From assembly GCF_000350085.1 (NCBI RefSeq), contig NZ_CAUM01000101.1, forward strand, positions 1 through 64,000: DNA of 64,000 nt, read 5' to 3'. Of the stretch, positions 58,029-64,000 are shown piece after piece; position 1 is the first letter of the stretch; the number at the start of each line of letters is the position of its first letter. The notes below the pieces were generated by a model. The model was not told where the DNA came from. It made no database searches and saw only the letters and a list, made by a program, of their open reading frames with translations. Position numbers and translations under genes: made by a program. Source of the stretch: Mesorhizobium metallidurans STM 2683 (GTDB taxonomy: Bacteria; Pseudomonadota; Alphaproteobacteria; Rhizobiales; Rhizobiaceae).

Positions 58029-58044
58029 TTTAGAATAATCTAAA
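58029..58044. promoter_or_regulatory. Palindrome upstream of the DUF995 gene
   Basis: TTTAGA-ATAA-TCTAAA is a perfect dyad 53 bp before the start codon, in an AT-rich stretch. It looks like the iron control element bound by rhizobial Irr (TTAGAA-type arms), but the spacing is a base shorter than the form I remember. Confidence 0.4.
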
Positions 58045-58096
58045 GTGCTTGCTCGATGGAGGTACCGAACGACAATCAACGAGGGGGAGTAGCGTT

Positions 58097-58573
58097 ATGA
58101 GACGGATTCGTTCAGCAGCATTCCCTATTTTGGTCTCGATTCTGGCAGCGCAGGTATCGGCCGCATCGGCCGACAATTTGCCCAAGACCGCCAAACCTAT
58201 GTCGGCGGATGAATTGCGTGCCGTCTATTCAGGAAAGTCCGCTGTCTGGGACGACGCTCGCGCTTTCTTTGCTCCGGACGGGAGTGTCATCGGTTACAAT
58301 ACAAAGGGGAAGGTTACTTTTTCAGGCAGTTGGAGTGTTTCTTCAAATCGAAATTGCATGAAAGTTGCCTGGAAGTCGATCAAGTCGGCCGATACCGGTA
58401 AAGCGTCCGATTGCTGGCAGTGGTACAAGGACGGAAAGAAGATCTGGACGTTATGGTCGACCCGCTATGATGGCTCCAAACCCAAGAAGGATGATTATTA
58501 CCAAGGCGAGTTGAAGAGCCTGAAAGCCGGAGACAAGGTATCCAAGGAATACGCGAAACTGACTAAATCATAA
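58097..58573 (+). CDS. DUF995 domain protein, exported
   Basis: A 158-residue secreted protein. The signal peptide ends at SAASADN; the core follows the DUF995 pattern (MSADELRAVYSGKSAVWDD, GYNTKGKVTFSGSWSVSSN, then CWQWYKDGKKIWTLWS). Two Cys may form a disulfide. It is probably periplasmic and of unknown role. A strong GAGGGGG site precedes the ATG. The gene is visibly less GC-rich than most of the window and has an Irr-like palindrome upstream. Confidence 0.85.
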   Translation: MRRIRSAAFPILVSILAAQVSAASADNLPKTAKPMSADELRAVYSGKSAVWDDARAFFAPDGSVIGYNTKGKVTFSGSWSVSSNRNCMKVAWKSIKSADTGKASDCWQWYKDGKKIWTLWSTRYDGSKPKKDDYYQGELKSLKAGDKVSKEYAKLTKS

Positions 58574-58701
58574 GCCGACCTATGGATGTCGTATTCCGCC
58601 ACAGCTAATTGCCGCTAGCGAAGCTGCAGGCTTGAGCAGCAGTGACTCTAGTCACGCGCCCGAAGTGCGCACTCGGCAAGACATTTAGCATCTCAGTCCC
58701 T

Positions 58702-58720
58702 TCTCTCTCTCTCTCTCTCT
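58702..58720. repeat. TC dinucleotide microsatellite
   Basis: About nine and a half uninterrupted TC units, 107 bp upstream of the diguanylate cyclase start. Copy number at such tracts can change by slippage and alter promoter spacing; here that is only a possibility. Confidence 0.85.
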
Positions 58721-58827
58721 ACCGCCGCTGACTCGCCATAGGCGATAAAATTCACCATTCAATCAAATAAATAAGTCGAAGTAACCAATCAGAAATTCGC
58801 CGCCGTCGACAATGCCATCCGGTCTTT

Positions 58828-60714
58828 ATGCCGAAAGGTCCCCTGGTGGCTATCTGGCAACCTCTTTTCGCAAATCTTGCCGCCTCTGCTGTCATGCTGG
58901 TTGCCTGGAGTTCTGTCGGCGATTTCGTGGCCCGGTTGAACGAGACACGCCAGAAGCTGCTGTTTGGCGCTGTAATGACTGCGGGCACCATCGGCTCGAT
59001 GATGATGGCCTTCGAGGCATCCCCCGGCGTCTACAATGATTTTCGTGGGCCATTGATCGCCGTGACGGGCTTTTTCGGCGGCGTGCCCGCCGCTGTCATG
59101 GCAGCCGGGGCGGCCTTGATGTATCGCCTGTATCTCGGCGGAGCAGTCTTCTCGGGCGTTTTGAGCATCATGATTGCGACGACCATTGGGTTGGTTGGCT
59201 ATGCTCTGCGTGGATCCCGGCGCATCCGATACCTGGATCTCATGCTCATGGCTGCCGCGGTCGCGTCTTTCAGTTCCCTGGTTGTGCTGACGCTGCCCAT
59301 GGAAAAGCAGGCTGTTCTGATAGCGCAGCTTTGGCAGCGTGTTTTGCTGGCGTTTGTCGCCACCCTGCTTCTGGGCGCTCTGCTTCTGCAGGAAATGAGG
59401 CGCCGCGAGCTGTCCGTCGCCAACCAGCTTTTTCGCTCCATGGTCGATGCCTTGCCGGATTGCCTGAACATCAAAGGTATCGACGGCCGGTTTCTGGCGG
59501 CAAATCCAGCCACCGCGAAACTGATGGGAGCGGCGAGCGCGGACGATCTCCTCGGCAAAACCGATTTCGATTTCTTTCCGCCGGAACTCGCGAAAAAGTT
59601 TCGTGACGACGAACTGGCGGTGCTGCGGGAGGGAAAGCATGCGACCATCGAGCAGCCAGGCATTTTTGCCGATGGCTCGACCGGTTGGCTGTCGACCTTG
59701 AAGGCCCCGATGACGAACGATCTGGGCGATGTCATCGGGCTGATCACGCACAATCGCGATGTCACGCTGCGCAGGACGTTGCAAACAAGGCTCGAAGAGA
59801 CCCAGGCCTATCTGGATCAGGCGCTTGAGCACATGAATGATGGGCTGGCGATGTACGATCCGGATGGCACCATTCTGTTCTGCAACAATCGTTTTCGGGA
59901 ATTGTTTCCCCTCACGGCACATCTGCGGAAGCCGGGTTCCAGCTTCGCCGATATCATCCGAGCGTCGGTCAAACTTCGTGAGGAGCCGCTTGGTCCTCGC
60001 AAAAGCCTGGACGATCATCTTGCTGAAAAACTCGCGACGCTCCGGGAGGACGGTGAGAAACTGATCGAACTCGGTAACGGCAGAGTATTTGCCTCGCGCA
60101 CCAAGGTCTTGGCCAATGGCTGCACGGTGCAGACGATCTCGGATGTGACGGAGCGGCGCAGTTTCGAGAAGAGTCTCGAACGCCAGGCGCTGCATGATCC
60201 TCTCACCGGCTTGCCAAACCGCGCCTTCTTCAACCGCGAACTCAACAGGCTGGTCGACAAGGCGCGGTCGGAGGGCGGCGAGCTTGTCGTCATGCTTCTC
60301 GACCTCGACCGCTTCAAGGAGGTCAACGACAATTTCGGACATGCCGTGGGAGACATGCTTCTGGTCGAGATTGCACGACGTCTAGAGAAATCAATCAGGC
60401 GCGGTGACATGGTTGCCAGGTTGGGTGGCGATGAATTCGCCGTGCTGATGTATGGTCCCACGGACGGCACCGGCGACGTCAGCCTGGCGACACGGATCAT
60501 GAAGAACTTGTCGCAGCCGCTGAAGATGGACGACGTCACCCTGCTTCCCGGCGGATCCATCGGCTATACCGTCTTTCCCGGGGATCAGGCAGACCCGGAC
60601 GGCCTGCTCAAGAATGCCGACAAGGCGCTCTATCAGGCCAAGGCAAGAGGCCGGGGCACCTGGAAAGCCTATGACCCAAATGCGGTTGCGACGACAGCCG
60701 CTCGACGCGGGTAA
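58828..60714 (+). CDS. Membrane diguanylate cyclase with PAS domains
   Basis: A 628-residue c-di-GMP synthase. The first 190 residues have about five or six hydrophobic helices resembling the 5TM LytS-type sensor (FRGPLIAVTGFFGGVPAAVMA). Two PAS modules follow (about 205-315, FRSMVDALPDCLNIKGIDGRF; about 325-440, YLDQALEHMNDGLAMYDPDG). The GGDEF domain has an intact active site GGDEF (533-537) and the inhibitory RxxD site at R524-D527. No EAL domain. No good ribosome-binding site was seen at this ATG. Confidence 0.92.
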   Translation: MPKGPLVAIWQPLFANLAASAVMLVAWSSVGDFVARLNETRQKLLFGAVMTAGTIGSMMMAFEASPGVYNDFRGPLIAVTGFFGGVPAAVMAAGAALMYRLYLGGAVFSGVLSIMIATTIGLVGYALRGSRRIRYLDLMLMAAAVASFSSLVVLTLPMEKQAVLIAQLWQRVLLAFVATLLLGALLLQEMRRRELSVANQLFRSMVDALPDCLNIKGIDGRFLAANPATAKLMGAASADDLLGKTDFDFFPPELAKKFRDDELAVLREGKHATIEQPGIFADGSTGWLSTLKAPMTNDLGDVIGLITHNRDVTLRRTLQTRLEETQAYLDQALEHMNDGLAMYDPDGTILFCNNRFRELFPLTAHLRKPGSSFADIIRASVKLREEPLGPRKSLDDHLAEKLATLREDGEKLIELGNGRVFASRTKVLANGCTVQTISDVTERRSFEKSLERQALHDPLTGLPNRAFFNRELNRLVDKARSEGGELVVMLLDLDRFKEVNDNFGHAVGDMLLVEIARRLEKSIRRGDMVARLGGDEFAVLMYGPTDGTGDVSLATRIMKNLSQPLKMDDVTLLPGGSIGYTVFPGDQADPDGLLKNADKALYQAKARGRGTWKAYDPNAVATTAARRG

Positions 60715-60928
60715 CGACGCGTTTAGTCCGGCTCGCGCCTCAGCAAAGGATCGGCATGGTGCCGCGACATCGACGGGTCGGCCGAATACTGGCGCGCCGA
60801 CGTCAAAACACTCCGATGGCACAGCGTTCTTCGCGTGAACCACGATACGCCTATACACCCCGAGAAACGTAAGGCGCGAACGCGCGAGCCACTCCACGGC
60901 TTCCCATCAAGTGGGCTTAATCCCGATT

Positions 60929-61126
60929 CTAGCGAGCATGCCTGGGCGGCCGCGCGCGGGGAAACGGCACGATCGTCACCGGCGCCTTCCGGAATTCGGC
61001 GATGGCTATTTCCTCGATCAGCGCGTCGAGTGCCTGGCTGACGCTCTGGCTTGTTTCGTCGAGGCCGCAGAGGCGGTTTTGCGCACACTCCAAAAGCTCG
61101 CGCGCTGCCGCGAAGTCGCTTCGCAT
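60929..61126 (-). CDS. Small hypothetical protein (65 aa)
   Basis: A 65-residue product with a helical, leucine- and alanine-rich body (FAAARELLECAQNRL, VSQALDALIEEIAIAEF) and a basic Pro/Arg tail. AGGTG lies about 7 bases before the ATG. No overlapping gene competes. Helix-forming composition and an isolated position make it plausible, but no family is recognised. Confidence 0.45.
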   Translation of the reverse strand: MRSDFAAARELLECAQNRLCGLDETSQSVSQALDALIEEIAIAEFRKAPVTIVPFPRARPPRHAR

Positions 61127-61378
61127 GACAACACCTATTGGTTTGGCCGCCGCACGGATATTGTCAGCCCGCTAAATTGAGCGATTGCTAATATACACAG
61201 GAGAAGTTTAATCGAATGGCATTGAATGGCCGGGACTGGATGCCGGCCGAGCGCAGCTAGGCCGGTAGATATGGCGCTTGGTACCCCCATGCGAAATGCC
61301 TTCTAATCCCTGAGGCGGACGTTCGCTCCGGCTCGGCCGAATTCACGCCATGACCCATCTTGGGTTAGGTGGGGCCTC

Positions 61379-62332
61379 TCAGCAGTTCTTGCGCAACAGT
61401 CTACTGGCGATCGCATGGCTTATCTCTAAGTTCGCCTCGATCTCCAACCAAAGATATTGCCCCTCGGGGTTCGACTCGAAGAAGACGTACCCTAATTCAT
61501 CGGAGTAACGCATATCGACCGCACTGTAGACGAGCCCGAAATCCGCCACCATCTGAATCAGTGCCTCCTCCACGTCGGCGGGCAACGTCCAGGGGGTGAC
61601 CTCCGTCTCCACGAATCGTGTGTCGATCACATCCTCCAAAGGGGCGAAAATGATTCGCGCCGCAAAAACCCTGTCGCCGACGACCGTGGCGCGAATGTCG
61701 AATTCGCCCCTGATCCGCTCCTGGAAGATGGCCGGGCATGTAATCAATCTGTCGATCGACTCGAAGTCCTCAGTCCGAAGGCGTCGAGTTGGATGTATGC
61801 CCACGCGAGGGCTGTGAAACATCTTGTAGATTGTCTCACCACCCATTCTTTCGTGAAAATCTTTGACGGCGACAGGGTCGTTAGTTATGAGCGTCTCGGG
61901 AACTCGCAATCCCAATGCCTGAGCACGCGTTAACTGAGCAGGTTTATACGCAGCCAGCTGACTCTTGCCCGGTTCATTGAAAGAGTTCTCTACTAGTCCG
62001 TGAAGAGTTCCTGTAATTGCTATCTGGCGCTCTGTATGAGCTACCGAGAGCACACCTGTCTTTGCGCGCTCGTTGGAAATACTAATAGGGTATGCGGTTC
62101 TCCGCCACCATAGCCCGGCAATGTTGGCAAGCTGTAACGATTCAGCAGCCCCTCGACGGTCTAAGACTTGAAGGTCAAAACCACCTTTGCCTATGGTCGC
62201 GAGCAAGTCATACGAACTCGTAAATTCTTGGACGTCGAGAATGTATGCATCCCCTCCGAGCCGCTCGGTCGCGACCTTGACAGCGTGAGCATGTAAATCA
62301 TCGGAATGCGCTACGATTACTGCGGTGCCCAT
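61379..62332 (-). CDS. ATP-grasp peptide ligase, MvdC/MvdD (graspetide synthetase) type
   Basis: A 317-residue enzyme. The N-terminal pre-ATP-grasp part ends in IAGLWWRRTAYP (WWRR at 75-78), typical of microviridin-type ligases. The ATP-grasp core has NEPGKSQLAAYKPAQLTRA, ALGLRVPETLITNDP, FQERIRGEFDIRATVVGDRV, GLVYSAVDMRY and the Mg site ESNPEGQYLW (E286 and N288). Relatives join Ser/Thr or Lys side chains to Asp/Glu side chains of a ribosomal peptide, forming rings. It is 9 bp downstream of the candidate substrate gene and less GC-rich than the backbone. A general RimK-like ligase is the alternative. Confidence 0.83.
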   Translation of the reverse strand: MGTAVIVAHSDDLHAHAVKVATERLGGDAYILDVQEFTSSYDLLATIGKGGFDLQVLDRRGAAESLQLANIAGLWWRRTAYPISISNERAKTGVLSVAHTERQIAITGTLHGLVENSFNEPGKSQLAAYKPAQLTRAQALGLRVPETLITNDPVAVKDFHERMGGETIYKMFHSPRVGIHPTRRLRTEDFESIDRLITCPAIFQERIRGEFDIRATVVGDRVFAARIIFAPLEDVIDTRFVETEVTPWTLPADVEEALIQMVADFGLVYSAVDMRYSDELGYVFFESNPEGQYLWLEIEANLEISHAIASRLLRKNC

Positions 62333-62341
62333 CGATCGTCG

Positions 62342-62842
62342 TTAGATCGCGTGGCACCAATCATCAACCCCGGAGTCATCGTTAGCTCCGCCACTCCTGG
62401 TCGCGCTATTGCTCGAAAAAGCAACGTCGCTCCGAGGCACTAAGTTGTACCCAGTCTTCGAAATCCAATCGATCTCGCGCTCGCTCGGGCCCTTGCTGCA
62501 CGCTTTCGGTTCCAGATGGCCCGCCATGCTGAACGGAACGGCTCCGACCAAATCCGAAGCAGCGATGGAGTGTATTGTGGTCAACTGGGTGTTATGACTG
62601 ATGGTCAGGATCGCGTATGGCGGGCTGGGCAAGTCCCCGAGGCTACGGGGGATGACCGAAATGTCAGAAACTCGATTACGGGCGACTGAGTATCCGATTC
62701 CCGCGTAAGCGAAATTCACTGCTTCCGGCAAAACTTCAATTATTTCAACCAGAAGCCTTAGGTCATCGGCACTGGGTGGCGCGGAAGCTTCACCCTTGCT
62801 CAGACTGGGGTTCTCTTTTGCAAAGTCGTCGACACTGGGCAT
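62342..62842 (-). CDS. Candidate graspetide precursor or partner protein (166 aa)
   Basis: I recognise no family. The start ATG at 62842 has GGAG 8 bases upstream; a longer open reading on this strand runs back over the tRNA fragment and is not coding. The N-terminal 45 residues are polar then helical (SADDLRLLVEIIEVLPEAV), like a leader. The C-terminal 24 residues hold Ser143, 144, 146, Thr148, Ser150 and then Asp155, 156, 160, 161 before WCHAI, the hydroxyl-then-acid order seen in graspetide cores. The middle 90 residues are unexplained, and the protein is longer than most known precursors. Confidence 0.6.
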   Translation of the reverse strand: MPSVDDFAKENPSLSKGEASAPPSADDLRLLVEIIEVLPEAVNFAYAGIGYSVARNRVSDISVIPRSLGDLPSPPYAILTISHNTQLTTIHSIAASDLVGAVPFSMAGHLEPKACSKGPSEREIDWISKTGYNLVPRSDVAFSSNSATRSGGANDDSGVDDWCHAI

Positions 62843-62988
62843 CACCGTGCTCCGTTGAACACCGAAATATACCAAGGTTAACCGTAGCGTCACCTTCAGT
62901 ATTCGGTCAAGCCGCCTGGTGGAGAAAAGGCTCTGTCGGTGAAAACCCAGGCCGCCCGCCCGCCACCCGAAGCTCGAAGAGCGAAGGG

Positions 62989-63033
62989 TGGTGCCCCCGG
63001 ACGGGATCGAACCGCCGACCTTCGGTTTACAAA
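62989..63033 (-). other. 3' fragment of tRNA-Thr(TGT): integration site (attL-like)
   Basis: Reading leftward, TTTGTAAACCGAAGG continues into GGTTCGATC and ends in GGGGGCACCA. This is the anticodon loop (anticodon TGT), the 3' side of the anticodon stem, a complete T arm and the 3' acceptor strand with encoded CCA. The matching 5' half is absent from the next 100 bp, so it is not a functional tRNA. A tyrosine integrase starts 168 bp away, which fits a duplicated attachment core; the intact tRNA should lie at the far right end of the element. Confidence 0.8.
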
Positions 63034-63200
63034 TTTTGTGCCAGAACACCCCGAAGGGTAACAGACCCTACCGCTAGCGGAAACAAAATTAAGCAAAATC
63101 AATGTTTTAATGCTGATGGAGCACCGGTTTGCATATCGGTTCATAACGTAGTATCACATACCCGTGGTTACCCCTGATGTTACCCCGGAGCGATAAACCG

Positions 63201-64000
63201 ATGCCTGGACCGATCCCCGCGCAGCATAAAAAGGCCGCTGCATTCGTCAGCGCATTGAAGCCAACGGCAACGCGGCAAGAGATATCGGACGCCGCGCAAG
63301 CCGGGCTTTATTTGGTCATGCAACCGCAACCGAGCGGTGCGCTATCTTGGGCGGTGCGAACGAAGATCGACGGTAAGCCGGCGAAAGTAACCATCGGACG
63401 CTATGACGAAATCGGCAGCGGCGACCGCGCCAGCAACATCATATCGCCAACGCAAGCGCTCAACGTCACACAGGCACGGGCAGCGGCCGAAAAGGTCATT
63501 GCGGATGCGAAGCGTGGCAACGATCCCCGAACGCAAAAGATCGACAAGACAAGCGTCAACGCGTGGTTTGATGAATTCATCAAGACCGCTCGCGCAACCG
63601 GCTTCAAGGGCAGGGCTGTCAAGGCATCGACCGCAGACGAATACGAACGCATTATCTCGACCAACATCAAGCCGCACTGGAAACATGTCACCGACATTCG
63701 GACAATCGACTATCGCGATGTTGAGAAGCTTCTGGCGAAACTCACGCCGGGCGCACGTCGCAACGCCTTCGCGGTGCTGTCTGCATTCTTCCGTTGGAAA
63801 CCAGTTGCGCGAGCCATCGGCCGAAACATCATTGATCTGGCGGAAGCGCCAGCAAAGCCGCAAAGCCGCGACCGCGTTCTAGCGACCGACGAGATCAAGA
63901 CGGTTTGGAACGCTTCCGAAAAGTGCGGCTATCCGTTCGGGCCGATGGCGCAACTGCTCTTGCTCACGGGTCAGAGGAGAGACGAGATTGCCGAATTGAA
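63201..64000 (+). CDS. Tyrosine-type site-specific integrase (partial, runs off window)
   Basis: About 266 codons are present. The N-terminal arm-binding DUF4102-like domain shows YLVMQPQPSGALSWAVRTKI and KVTIGRYDEI; a SAM-like core-binding domain follows (VNAWFDEFIKTARATGF ... VLSAFFRWKPVARAIG). The catalytic domain begins near residue 225, and the first catalytic Arg is in LLLLTGQRRDEIAEL. The remaining HxxR and Tyr are beyond the window. GGAG lies about 12 bases before the ATG. P4-like integrases of this type insert at tRNA 3' ends, in line with the tRNA fragment next to it. Confidence 0.92.
   Translation, partial: MPGPIPAQHKKAAAFVSALKPTATRQEISDAAQAGLYLVMQPQPSGALSWAVRTKIDGKPAKVTIGRYDEIGSGDRASNIISPTQALNVTQARAAAEKVIADAKRGNDPRTQKIDKTSVNAWFDEFIKTARATGFKGRAVKASTADEYERIISTNIKPHWKHVTDIRTIDYRDVEKLLAKLTPGARRNAFAVLSAFFRWKPVARAIGRNIIDLAEAPAKPQSRDRVLATDEIKTVWNASEKCGYPFGPMAQLLLLTGQRRDEIAEL

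Noticed and set aside
61216-61260. 14-codon frame with GGAGAAG upstream
   Set aside because: Too short, poor spacing, and no neighbour or family support.
62843-63049. N-terminal extension of the 166-residue protein through the tRNA fragment
   Set aside because: Translated tRNA sequence (VGGSIPSGG type) is a known artefact, and the ATG at 62842 has a ribosome-binding site.
62985-63075. Complete tRNA-Thr gene
   Set aside because: The 5' side of the anticodon stem, the D arm and the 5' acceptor strand are missing; only the 3' half is present.

Overview
The window looks like chromosomal DNA of a GC-rich alphaproteobacterium of the order Hyphomicrobiales (Rhizobiales), most like Mesorhizobium. 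The grounds are the protein families (NDUFA12-type complex I subunit, DUF2155, DUF3126 beside cysE, an RNase E with a long acidic insertion in its S1 domain, tandem PilZ protein), the aat-accC-accB-aroQ gene order, frequent TTG/GTG starts, and five copies of a mosaic palindromic intergenic repeat starting GCATGTCG. The genus is inferred from memory of these families, not from a search.

Layout. 1-9 kb: adenine deaminase, two tandem paralogous lipoprotein alpha/beta hydrolases, threonine ammonia-lyase, two VOC proteins, small DUF genes and a two-domain cold-shock protein. 9-16 kb: hydrolase, GNAT, HD protein, cysE-DUF3126, gamma carbonic anhydrase, a BTLCP peptidase and a PilZ protein, with most of the palindromic repeats. 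16-24 kb: PAS protein, a possible small RNA, rhomboid protease, CBS protein, YjhX-like protein, gatB, a large secreted protein of unknown function and a LuxR-type regulator. 24-29 kb: panB-panC, a membrane-anchored AraC regulator and a secreted hydrolase. 28.7-37.4 kb: a conserved housekeeping block (NDUFA12, DUF2155, aat, accC, accB, aroQ, DsbA-like, BepA-like M48 protease, aminotransferase) ending in a glutaminase gene broken by one missing base. 37.5-51 kb: rne, a cell-wall amidase, PBP1A, prfB with its programmed +1 frameshift (and a MITE-like element just upstream), a GFA protein, an OmpA lipoprotein, a DEAD-box helicase and NAD kinase.

51-58 kb: a UDP-glucuronate decarboxylase-like enzyme, then a divergent regulon. 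A TetR gene faces a PotD-B-C-A-type ABC importer operon whose last gene is a metallo-beta-lactamase-fold hydrolase; two tandem dyads, AATTGNNNCAATT, lie between them. A DUF995 protein and a membrane diguanylate cyclase follow.

61-64 kb is the accessory end. A two-gene operon of lower apparent GC encodes an ATP-grasp enzyme of the MvdC/MvdD (graspetide synthetase) type and, 9 bp upstream, a 166-residue protein whose C-terminus is a Ser/Thr cluster followed by four Asp. This is the best candidate for an undescribed peptide-modifying system. Next comes a 45-bp 3' fragment of a tRNA-Thr(TGT), read as an attachment site, and then a tyrosine integrase running off the window. This marks the left edge of an integrated element that continues to the right.
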